The position numbers and the translations under genes are program-made. DNA of 64,000 nucleotides from Bacteroidota bacterium (lineage in GTDB: Bacteria > Bacteroidota > Bacteroidia > NS11-12g > UBA9320): NCBI GenBank assembly GCA_018700895.1, contig JABIUV010000007.1, positions 94,186 to 158,185 on the forward strand. Direction: 5' to 3'. This document shows, piece by piece, positions 27,736-34,992 of this stretch (positions are counted from its first letter, which is position 1; every line of letters starts with the position of its first letter). Under the pieces are notes generated by a model. That model saw only the letters and a program-made list of their open reading frames with translations, was not told where the DNA came from and did no database searches.

Positions 27736-28289
27736 ACATTCATTGTATAGGCAACATAGCATATTGGCACGGAGTAGTGAGTGATACAGACCATAAACAC
27801 TACGTCCACCATACTTTTCAAAAACAAAGTGAACTCTCACAATATGAGATACTTACGGCCAACGGACGCCTCAAGCTCAGTGTCCCCACCCAAAAAAGTA
27901 CGCGTAAAGGACCATATAGCGATGTGCTAATAGATTATAATACCAACTGGCAAACAGAGCATTGGCGTAGCATAGAAAATGCCTACCTCAAATCTCCTTT
28001 TTTCCTCTACTACGGATATAAAATTGAAACCATCTATAAGACTCATTACGACACCTTACTACAGTTTAACAAGGCACTTTTTGCAACCGTGGCAGATTGC
28101 CTAAAACTCAAAACTACCTTTCTCACAGACCATACTACACCGTCCATGTACGTGCCTACACCACCGCGAGTATGCACCGCATACCCGCAGGTATTTGACG
28201 ACCGAGTCGCCTTCCAACAAAATTTGAGTGTATTAGACCTGATTTTTAATCTAGGTCCCGAGGCGTCAGATTACTTGGTTTCGCTGTAA
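27732..28289 (+). CDS. WbqC family protein
   Basis: 185 residues, GTG start overlapping the folK stop by 4 bp. Family blocks: [50 protein letters not shown] and [15 protein letters not shown], with the final [15 protein letters not shown]. WbqC-like proteins occur in surface-polysaccharide loci and elsewhere; a role in sugar modification has been proposed but the reaction is not established. The last 19 bp overlap the end of the convergent accA gene (28271-28289). Confidence 0.83.
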   Translation: MNIHCIGNIAYWHGVVSDTDHKHYVHHTFQKQSELSQYEILTANGRLKLSVPTQKSTRKGPYSDVLIDYNTNWQTEHWRSIENAYLKSPFFLYYGYKIETIYKTHYDTLLQFNKALFATVADCLKLKTTFLTDHTTPSMYVPTPPRVCTAYPQVFDDRVAFQQNLSVLDLIFNLGPEASDYLVSL

Positions 28290-29230
28290 GAACCCATATT
28301 GCTAAATTTCTTGATACGAGCCTTTACCAGTTTTTTGGTGCTCAGTTCGTTTAGCTCTTTTATATTCTTTTTCAGTTCCGTCTTCAGTGTTTTGAACATC
28401 GCCTCCGGATCATTATGTGCACCACCTAGTGGCTCAGGTATGATACCGTCTATCAGCTTGTTAGCGAGCATCTTGTCCGAGGTAAGACTTAGTACATCAG
28501 CAGCCTGTTCCTTATAATCCCAGCTACGCCATAGGATAGATGAGCAACTCTCCGGCGATATTACCGAGTACCACGTATTTTCTAGCATAAGCACTCTATC
28601 ACCTACACCTATACCTAGAGCACCACCACTAGCACCCTCACCTATTACTACGCATATAATGGGTACCTTCAGTGTAGCCATCACCATCAGATTTTTGGCA
28701 ATCGCCTCACCTTGTCCGCGTTCCTCGGCCTCTAGCCCTGGAAAAGCACCCGGAGTATCTATCAGGCATACTACTGGCATATCAAATTTTTCTGCCATCT
28801 GCATAAGACGAAGAGCCTTACGATAGCCCTCAGGGTTAGGCATCCCAAAGTTGCGGTATTGTCGCTCCTTCGTAGTGCGGCCCTTCTGCTGACCTATGAT
28901 CATCACATTGATGTTATCTATCTGTGCCAATCCGCCCACCATAGCCTTATCATCACCTACATTTCTATCGCCGTGTAGCTCTACAAAGTTTTTAGTGATG
29001 GCCTGTATATAATCTAGCGTGTAAGGTCTGTCGGGGTGACGCGATATCTGCACTTTCTGCCAACCGCTGAGGTCTTTGTACAGTGCTTTTTTCTCGCTGT
29101 TTATTTTTTTAGTAAGTTGAGCAACAGTGTCACTCATATCTACTTTGCCCTTATGGTGAGTAGCTTGAGCTTTTTGCAGTTGCTCTATCAACTCTTCTAA
29201 CGGTTTTTCAAAATCTAATAATGTAGCCAT
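28271..29230 (-). CDS. accA: Acetyl-CoA carboxylase carboxyltransferase subunit alpha
   Basis: 319 residues, full length. N-terminus [20 protein letters not shown], central [60 protein letters not shown] and [20 protein letters not shown] are all AccA blocks of the crotonase-like fold. With AccD it transfers the carboxyl group from biotin to acetyl-CoA, the first step in fatty-acid synthesis. Start at 29230 fits the family; a frame extension to 29251 is rejected. A TACTTTTG box lies at 29254-29261 on the minus strand. The 3' end overlaps WbqC by 19 bp. Confidence 0.96.
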   Translation of the reverse strand: MATLLDFEKPLEELIEQLQKAQATHHKGKVDMSDTVAQLTKKINSEKKALYKDLSGWQKVQISRHPDRPYTLDYIQAITKNFVELHGDRNVGDDKAMVGGLAQIDNINVMIIGQQKGRTTKERQYRNFGMPNPEGYRKALRLMQMAEKFDMPVVCLIDTPGAFPGLEAEERGQGEAIAKNLMVMATLKVPIICVVIGEGASGGALGIGVGDRVLMLENTWYSVISPESCSSILWRSWDYKEQAADVLSLTSDKMLANKLIDGIIPEPLGGAHNDPEAMFKTLKTELKKNIKELNELSTKKLVKARIKKFSNMGSYSETK

Positions 29231-29299
29231 ACGGTTCCTTTTATTATACAAGGCAAAAGTATAAATCTTAATGGAATAGGGTAAAAATGTTTTTACTCA

Positions 29300-29600
29300 C
29301 GCCAAAAATATGTGTGCTGAAAGATCAATGTACACGGATATGGATAGTAATGTACGTTCAGAATGAGGCTTCCTACCTTTCAGATAGAAGTTGCTACGAT
29401 GGCTGGCATTTTTTCTTTCTTGGGTAATACTCGGGCTGTACACTTGTAGTCCTCGCCCAGCTAGGCAGTAGGCTATAGGCCGTGCGGTGGCTCTGTGCCG
29501 CCCCTCCACCAGCCTAGCTCTACTAGGGGGCTATCTGTACTGTGGGGTACCGCTTCCATCCCGCTGCTAAGGTCGTGTTTTTTAGTTATGACTTAGTGGT
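29300..29600 (-). ncRNA. Candidate structured RNA of unknown class
   Basis: A block clearly richer in G+C than its surroundings. A perfect 8-bp inverted repeat AGCTAGGC (29459-29466) and GCCTAGCT (29512-29519) encloses further complementary pieces (GGTGG/CCACC, GCGG/CCGC, GGC-TATA-GCC). On the minus strand CCTAG (near 29525) could alternatively pair with the same CTAGG strand, giving two exclusive folds. GGGC/GCCC pair around 29430-29457. It lacks the conserved cores of RNase P RNA, SRP RNA and tmRNA. A possible TAGTTTTG promoter box is at 29630-29637. Orientation and ends are guesses. Confidence 0.3.
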
Positions 29601-29741
29601 GTAGCCAATGCGACATAAGAGTCTGAAAACAAAACTAATCTATTTGTTTCGACAATGTTTCGGTAGCGAATATAGATGCTACTATTTTCTTCACCTATTT
29701 CAATCCATAAGAGGCTAAAAACCAAACTATTACAAACGAAA

Positions 29742-29765
29742 AAGTCCCGCCGTTAAGCGAGACTT
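29742..29765 (-). terminator. Terminator of tRNA-Asp
   Basis: On the minus strand AAGTCTCGC, loop TTAACG, GCGGGACTT with one mismatch or wobble, then TTTTCG. It starts five bases after the tRNA 3' end. Confidence 0.65.
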
Positions 29766-29769
29766 TTGC

Positions 29770-29842
29770 GGTCTGGACGGGACTCGAACCCGCGACCCCC
29801 TGCGTGACAGGCAGGTATTCTAACCAACTGAACTACCAGACC
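29770..29842 (-). tRNA. tRNA-Asp(GTC)
   Basis: 73 nt on the minus strand. The acceptor stem GGTCTGG/CCAGACC has 7 perfect pairs. D-arm region TAGTTCAGTTGGTTAGAA, anticodon stem CCTGC/GCAGG with loop CTGTCAC giving anticodon GTC, and T-arm GCGGGTTCGAGTCCCGT are all intact. CCA is not encoded. It is preceded by a good promoter at 29974-30003 and followed by a terminator. Confidence 0.95.
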
Positions 29843-29850
29843 GTAATTCC

Positions 29851-29925
29851 TTTATCTCATCGACTCGTTACCCAGCGGCTCTTCCGCAGTAAGCAGAATA
29901 TTCTAACCAATTGAACTACCAGACT
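29851..29925 (-). pseudogene. Degenerate tRNA-Asp copy
   Basis: On the minus strand AGTCTGGTAGTTCAATTGGT followed by TAGAATATTCTGC aligns with the first 35 nt of the tRNA-Asp next to it. The 3' half is badly changed: the T-arm reads TAACGAGTCGAT and the 3' acceptor strand no longer pairs with AGTCTGG. A 5-bp anticodon stem TTCTG/CGGAA with loop CTTACTG can still be drawn, which would expose TAC. Best read as a decayed tandem duplicate lying upstream of the functional gene in the same transcript. Confidence 0.65.
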
Positions 29926-29973
29926 AGGGAAATAAACGAGTCAAAACATAAACTAACCCATTTTTAAGGTGTG

Positions 29974-30003
29974 CAAATATAAACGCAGTTCGGATACCGC
30001 AAA
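29974..30003 (-). promoter_or_regulatory. Promoter of the tRNA-Asp unit
   Basis: On the minus strand TTTG (30003-30000), an 18-nt spacer and TATATTTG (29981-29974). This is an almost perfect Bacteroidota promoter and lies upstream of both the decayed copy and tRNA-Asp. Confidence 0.62.
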
Positions 30004-30011
30004 TTGTTTTT

Positions 30012-30593
30012 TTATTTTTTTTCGCTTAGGCAAATAACCCTGCCATTTTTAAGCTCATATTGCTCTCCTCCTTCTGGACATAGGGCTCTTCCATCTCCTT
30101 CAAACTCAAGCTTATGGCCGTACTTACTCATCCAGCCTACGTGCTTTCCAGGGTTGCCTACCATTAGTGCATAAGGCAATACCTCCTTGGTAATTACCGT
30201 ACCCGCACCTATAAAACAATACTCACCCAAATCATTACCACACACAATCGTCGCATTAGCACCAATACTTGCTCCTTTCCTCACTACAGTTTGCAGGTAT
30301 TCACTTTTTCTGTTTACCGCACTTCGTGGATTTATCACATTGGTAAACACCATACTCGGTCCTAAAAACACATCATCTTCGCACGTCACTCCAGTATAAA
30401 TGCTCACATTATTTTGCACTTTTACATTATTACCCAATACTACACGTGGACTTACCACTACATTTTGACCTAAGTTACAGTTTTCACCCAGTGTGCTGTG
30501 AGACATTATGTGGCTGAAGTGCCATATCTTAGTGCCTTCTCCAATGGTACAATCCTCGTCTATAACCGCTGTCTCGTGAACAAAATAACTCAT
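30012..30593 (-). CDS. Left-handed beta-helix acetyltransferase (WbpD/WlbB-like)
   Basis: 193 residues of hexapeptide repeats. MSYFVHETAVIDEDCTIGEG and TKIWHFSHIMSHSTLGENCN are the typical start of WbpD/WlbB, which N-acetylate UDP-2-acetamido-3-amino-2,3-dideoxy-glucuronate in O-antigen precursor synthesis. Further blocks: CEDDVFLGPSMVFTNVINPR, VRKGASIGANATIVCGNDLG and VLPYALMVGNPGKHVGWMS. The closing GDGRALCPEGGEQYELKNGR forms the C-terminal tail. It follows the decarboxylase gene by 5 bp in the ugd operon, consistent with nucleotide-sugar acid modification. The exact substrate is inferred from family resemblance and the neighbours. Confidence 0.85.
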   Translation of the reverse strand: MSYFVHETAVIDEDCTIGEGTKIWHFSHIMSHSTLGENCNLGQNVVVSPRVVLGNNVKVQNNVSIYTGVTCEDDVFLGPSMVFTNVINPRSAVNRKSEYLQTVVRKGASIGANATIVCGNDLGEYCFIGAGTVITKEVLPYALMVGNPGKHVGWMSKYGHKLEFEGDGRALCPEGGEQYELKNGRVICLSEKK

Positions 30594-30598
30594 AACGA

Positions 30599-31572
30599 CT
30601 AGTTGAATTCTTTGGGATGTGCGTATTTATACAGGTGCTCCGCAGGCAGATTCTTGAAATACTCATAGGTGATTTTTAAGCCTTCTGCTCTATCTACGGT
30701 AGGTTCCCAACCCAATATTTCTTTGGCTCTAGCGATGTCCGGTTTACGTTGCTTCGGATCATCCTTGGGTAAGTCGTGAAATACAATTTTTTGACTCGTA
30801 CCAGTAAGTGCTATTATCTCTTTAGCAAAATCAAGTATGCTGATCTCATCAGGATTACCAATATTCACAGGTTGTGCGTAGTCGCTGTGTAGCAGTCTAT
30901 ATATTCCTTCCACCAAATCAGCTACATAACAAAAACTTCTTGTCTGACTACCATCACCAAAGATGGTAATATCCTCACCTCGCAATGCCTGCCCTATGAA
31001 TGCCGGTAGTGCTCTACCATCATTTAGTCGCATACGCGGGCCATAGGTGTTAAATATGCGTATGATTCTTGTTTCCACTCCGTGAAACGTGTGGTACGCC
31101 ATGGTCATGGCTTCCTGAAAACGCTTAGCTTCGTCATACACGCCTCGCGGACCAACAGGATTTACATTTCCCCAATAATCTTCATTTTGTGGATGTACTG
31201 CGGGATCGCCATAGACTTCTGAAGTAGAAGCTATGAGCATACGAGCTCCTTTGGCAAGAGCAAGACCCAAACAGTTATGCGTACCCAAACTACCTACCTT
31301 GAGTGTTGTATAGGAATCTTGAGATAGTCGATAGGACTAGCTGGCGAAGCAAAATGCAAGATATAATCAAGCTCACCGGGCACGTGTATATACTTAGACA
31401 CATCATCATGGTAAAAATGAAACTGCTCCAATGGCATCAGGTGTTCGATATTTTTCATATCACCTGTAATAAGATTATCCATAGCGATAACCTCGTAGCC
31501 CTCTTTTATAAATCTATCGCAAAGGTGTGAACCTAAAAAACCCGCTCCACCTGTTATTAATATTCTTTTCAT
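30599..31572 (-). pseudogene. UDP-glucuronate decarboxylase, split by a 1-nt deletion
   Basis: The N-terminal part ([20 protein letters not shown], Rossmann GGAGFLG, to [17 protein letters not shown]) and the C-terminal part ([58 protein letters not shown]) are in different frames. The break is at about 31306-31307: minus-strand ATACAACACTC would need one extra A (ATACAAACACTC) to read [13 protein letters not shown], the usual family sequence. Joined, the protein has about 324 residues, normal for the SDR-family enzyme converting UDP-glucuronate to UDP-xylose. It sits between ugd (10 bp) and the acetyltransferase (5 bp). The cause may be a real mutation or an assembly error in a short A run. 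Confidence 0.88.
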
Positions 31573-31582
31573 TGTTCTGTTT

Positions 31583-32899
31583 TTATTTGGAACCGATACA
31601 GAAGTAACTGTAGCCCAGGTCGTTAAGCTCTTCGCGGTCGTATATATTTCTACCATCAAAGACTAATTTATTTCCTATTCTACTACTTACCGTATCCCAG
31701 TCAGGTAGTTTAAATTCTGACCACTCCGTCACTAGTAAGAGTGCTGCTGCTCCATCTAGAGCATCATAGGGATCATCTACGTATGTAATCTTGTCGCCTA
31801 TCATATGCTTGGTCTCTGGCATACTCACAGGGTCATACGCTACTACTTCTCCTCCAGCTGCTTTTATCTTATCTATCAATACGAGTGATGGTGCCTCTCG
31901 CATATCATCCGTATTGGGTTTAAAAGATAGCCCCCACATCGCAAAAGTTTTACCGCTAAGATCAGCACCTAGGTGATTGGTTATCTTGTCAAAGAGTACT
32001 GATTTTTGGTCTTCGTTTACGTCCTCTACAGCCTCCAATATACGCATTGTGTAATCGTTTTCTTTGGCTGTTTTTATGAGTGCTTTCACATCTTTGGGGA
32101 AGCAGCTACCACCGTAACCTATTCCTGCATAGATAAATCGCGAACCTATACGCGGGTCGCTACCGATACCTCGGCGTACACTATTTACATCTGCACCCAT
32201 TATTTCACATAGGTTAGCAATATCATTCATAAAACTAATACGTGTAGCCAACATGGCATTCGCGGCATACTTAGTCATCTCCGCACTTGGTATGTCCATA
32301 AAAATGAGTGGATGACCATTCATAATAAATGGCTTATAGAGTTTGCTCATCGTTTCTTGAGCTTTTTCAGAGTCTACGCCTACTACGATTCTATCGGGTT
32401 TCATAAAATCATCAATCGCAGCTCCTTCTTTTAGGAATTCAGGGTTACTCGCTATATCAAATGGGATATCTACTCCTCTTTTGTCGAGTTCTGCTTGTAC
32501 GGCTCCTCTTACTTTTTCGGCCGTACCTACGGGAACGGTACTCTTGGTTACTACCACACCGTAGCTATTCATATTCGCTCCTATTTGCGAAGCAACTTTG
32601 AGGACATATTGCAAATCTGCACTACCATCTTCTCCTGGAGGTGTACCTACGGCAATAAAAGCGACATCTGCTCCTTTTATACTTGATGCTAGGTCGGTAC
32701 TGAAATGTATTTTCTCTTTTTTGAAATTACGCTCTACCATAGCATCTAAGCCTGGTTCGTAAATGGGCATAATGCCATTGCGGAGTCCTTCTATTTTGTT
32801 AGCATCTATATCTATACACGTTACATATGTACCTACCTCGGCTAGACAAGTACCTGTAACTAGCCCTACATACCCTGTACCTACAACTGTTATTTTCAT
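31583..32899 (-). CDS. ugd: UDP-glucose 6-dehydrogenase
   Basis: 438 residues, full length. N-terminal NAD site [20 protein letters not shown], central [16 protein letters not shown], catalytic cysteine in [16 protein letters not shown], and C-terminal [20 protein letters not shown] plus [10 protein letters not shown]. It oxidises UDP-glucose to UDP-glucuronate with two NAD+, supplying the substrate of the decarboxylase encoded directly downstream. Start at 32899 fits the family; the frame extends to 32926 without homology. A TACCTTTG box lies at 32924-32931 on the minus strand. First gene of the three-gene nucleotide-sugar operon. Confidence 0.95.
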   Translation of the reverse strand: MKITVVGTGYVGLVTGTCLAEVGTYVTCIDIDANKIEGLRNGIMPIYEPGLDAMVERNFKKEKIHFSTDLASSIKGADVAFIAVGTPPGEDGSADLQYVLKVASQIGANMNSYGVVVTKSTVPVGTAEKVRGAVQAELDKRGVDIPFDIASNPEFLKEGAAIDDFMKPDRIVVGVDSEKAQETMSKLYKPFIMNGHPLIFMDIPSAEMTKYAANAMLATRISFMNDIANLCEIMGADVNSVRRGIGSDPRIGSRFIYAGIGYGGSCFPKDVKALIKTAKENDYTMRILEAVEDVNEDQKSVLFDKITNHLGADLSGKTFAMWGLSFKPNTDDMREAPSLVLIDKIKAAGGEVVAYDPVSMPETKHMIGDKITYVDDPYDALDGAAALLLVTEWSEFKLPDWDTVSSRIGNKLVFDGRNIYDREELNDLGYSYFCIGSK

Positions 32900-33032
32900 T
32901 GCGTTTTGCGTTTTATAAGTCCGCAAAGGTATTCATTGAAAATTTAATCATATACCCAATTTTAATCAACGCGAAACCCTATTTCACAAAGTAATGACAT
33001 CTATCCTTTCAATTTGATGTTATTTTGCACCT

Positions 33033-33785
33033 ATGAAAAAATGGATTGTACTCACATTTTTGATAATTACTGGTTTGATAGCTCAAGCTCAGTCAGAAAT
33101 GAAGACCGAACAAGGTTTTCTTTTTTCTCCTCACGCAGCGTGGAATGTTGCAGGAGGTGATTTGGAGCAGCGGTTTGATAACTTTGCGTCTTTAGGACTA
33201 GGAGTAGACTATAAACTCAAAAACAACTTTATCTTTGGTATAGACTATGATTGGTACTTTGGGGACAATGTGAAAGATAATGGCTTATTTAGTAATATAG
33301 GTGGCACATCGGGAGCTATCATTGACCAAAATGGGGATTTTGCAGTTATTCAGCTTAATATGAAAGGCAACTATGCTACTGCCAATGTTGGCTACTTATT
33401 CAATATTGTAAAAAACCAACCAAACTCGGGCCTGCTATTCTCAGTAGGTGCAGGAATGATGCAACATCGTATAGATATTATTTCTTCTCAAGTCACGATT
33501 CCACAGGTAAATGATGAATACGAAAAAGGTTATGATCAGCTTACGTACGGATTTGCCACCAAACAATACTTGGGCTATCAATATCTCGTTGCCAAAAACA
33601 GGTATCATCTCAGATTAGGCATGGAATTTAATCAAGGATTTACACAAGGTAGAAGAACATGGGATTTCAACGCAAACACCTCAGGGCTAACCAAGCGATT
33701 TGATCGCACGATTGCTTTGAAATTTGGCTTAATCGTTCCGGTGTACACCAAAGATAAAGACGACGAAGAATTCTTTATAGACTAA
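33033..33785 (+). CDS. Outer membrane beta-barrel protein
   Basis: 250 residues. Signal peptide MKKWIVLTFLIITGLIAQA, then QSEMKTEQG. The mature part is a run of amphipathic strands with Gly/Asn turns (FASLGLGVDYKLKNNFIFGI, YATANVGYLFNIV, GLLFSVGAGMMQHRIDI, YHLRLGMEFNQGF) and closes with TIALKFGLIVPVY. This is typical of Bacteroidota outer-membrane beta-barrel proteins; no narrower family recognised. A TTATTTTG box ends five bases before the ATG. The Kdo transferase gene follows four bases after the stop codon, so they are probably one transcript. Confidence 0.78.
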   Translation: MKKWIVLTFLIITGLIAQAQSEMKTEQGFLFSPHAAWNVAGGDLEQRFDNFASLGLGVDYKLKNNFIFGIDYDWYFGDNVKDNGLFSNIGGTSGAIIDQNGDFAVIQLNMKGNYATANVGYLFNIVKNQPNSGLLFSVGAGMMQHRIDIISSQVTIPQVNDEYEKGYDQLTYGFATKQYLGYQYLVAKNRYHLRLGMEFNQGFTQGRRTWDFNANTSGLTKRFDRTIALKFGLIVPVYTKDKDDEEFFID

Positions 33786-33789
33786 TTTC

Positions 33790-34992
33790 TTGTTTCGGTA
33801 TGTCTACATATTTGCTGCGTGTCTTGCGGCAATTCTACTGCCAATAGTTGGTATATTCTCTACTAAGTTAAAATCGTTTTCTCAAACAAGAAATAACAGC
33901 AAGCGAGTACGCCCAACACCTATAAAATACTGGATACACGCAGCATCTCTTGGTGAGTACGAAATGGCCTTGCCCATTATTCAAGAACTCCTAATTCACC
34001 ACAAAAAAGAGGAGATACTCATCACGATTTTTAGCCCAAGCGGGTATAGCCAAGCCATTAAAGGCGAATATGCCGATAGGGTGATGTATTTGCCGCTGGA
34101 CAGATTAGGTCACGTGCGTCAATTTTATAAAGACTATGCTCCTCAACGAGCTATATTTATCCGATACGACTTTTGGTATAATTTTATAGCCGAAGGGCAC
34201 AAATGCGGTACTTCATTTTATTTAGTAAACGGCCGATTCACAGATAATCATTTCATATTCAAGTGGTTTGGCAAGCCATATTTTAATCTTGTACAGCAGT
34301 TCAAGGGCATATTTACGTCCGATCAGAACAGTACGAAAGTGCTAGAGTCTCACGGTATTCGAGCACAGTTTACAGGAGACACCCGATTTGACAGAGTAAA
34401 TAGTATCGCCCAAAACGCACAACACTATGAGGAGATAGAAGCATTCATAAATGGCCGAAAAGTGATCATATTAGGCTCATCGTGGCAAGAAGAGGAGCAG
34501 CTTATAGCACATCTGCTAAAGAACAAACCAGAGAATCTTGCTATCATCATAGCACCTCATGACCTCAAACGCTGCGATGCCATAGCTCAACAGCTGGCAG
34601 AGTACTACCCTCGAAAGTATACCGATGGTAATTTTTCTGTTCGCGACAACTTACTGATACTAGACACTATGGGTATGCTCTCATCTATGTATCAGTATGC
34701 TGATTTTTCGCTCATTGGTGGTGGATATAGTGGTGCATTGCACAATATTTTGGAGCCAGCCGTGTGGGGTAGTTGTATTTCATTTGGGCCATCAGTAGAA
34801 AAGTTCCCAGAAGCAGCTCAATTTATAGAGGCGGGTTTTGCTCGAGCAATAGATAACCAAGAAGAGTGGTCAGACGAGATTTTGAGATTAATTGCTAATG
34901 AAGATGAACTTGCGTCTCTAAAAAATATGGCCAAGCAGTTTGCCAAGGCAAACATTGGTGCTGCTTCGCGAGTTATATCTCATATATTATGA
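33790..34992 (+). CDS. waaA: 3-deoxy-D-manno-octulosonic acid transferase
   Basis: 400 residues of family GT30 with the GT-B fold. TTG start at 33790, four bases after the previous stop; no ATG or GTG near. N-terminal membrane anchor (FRYVYIFAACLAAILLPIVG), then YWIHAASLGEYEMALPIIQE, the acceptor-side signature, FIRYDFWYNFIAEGHKCGTS, and the donor side DTMGMLSSMYQYADFSLIGG with HNILEPAVWGSCISFGPSV. The enzyme attaches Kdo to lipid A precursor at the inner membrane, which implies LPS. Its stop overlaps the start of the TonB receptor gene by ATGA, so translation is coupled. Confidence 0.9.
   Translation: MFRYVYIFAACLAAILLPIVGIFSTKLKSFSQTRNNSKRVRPTPIKYWIHAASLGEYEMALPIIQELLIHHKKEEILITIFSPSGYSQAIKGEYADRVMYLPLDRLGHVRQFYKDYAPQRAIFIRYDFWYNFIAEGHKCGTSFYLVNGRFTDNHFIFKWFGKPYFNLVQQFKGIFTSDQNSTKVLESHGIRAQFTGDTRFDRVNSIAQNAQHYEEIEAFINGRKVIILGSSWQEEEQLIAHLLKNKPENLAIIIAPHDLKRCDAIAQQLAEYYPRKYTDGNFSVRDNLLILDTMGMLSSMYQYADFSLIGGGYSGALHNILEPAVWGSCISFGPSVEKFPEAAQFIEAGFARAIDNQEEWSDEILRLIANEDELASLKNMAKQFAKANIGAASRVISHIL

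Larger units (their letters stand above)
29231..29769. other. Non-coding region between accA and tRNA-Asp
   Basis: About 540 bp without a credible protein gene. It holds, on the minus strand in transcription order, the tRNA-Asp terminator, a possible TAGTTTTG promoter box (29630-29637), a GC-rich block with several inverted repeats (about 29300-29600, listed separately) and the accA promoter. A 70-codon open frame at 29297-29509 has no good start and overlaps the structured block. Confidence 0.5.

Noticed and set aside
29297..29509. 70-codon open frame beside accA
   Set aside because: Coincides with the GC-rich block full of inverted repeats, starts from a GTG without upstream signal; RNA structure is the better explanation, though not proven.
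29230..29600. RNase P RNA or SRP RNA
   Set aside because: The conserved GAAAGTCCGGGC-type core of RNase P and the GGAAG-loop context of SRP RNA were not found on either strand.
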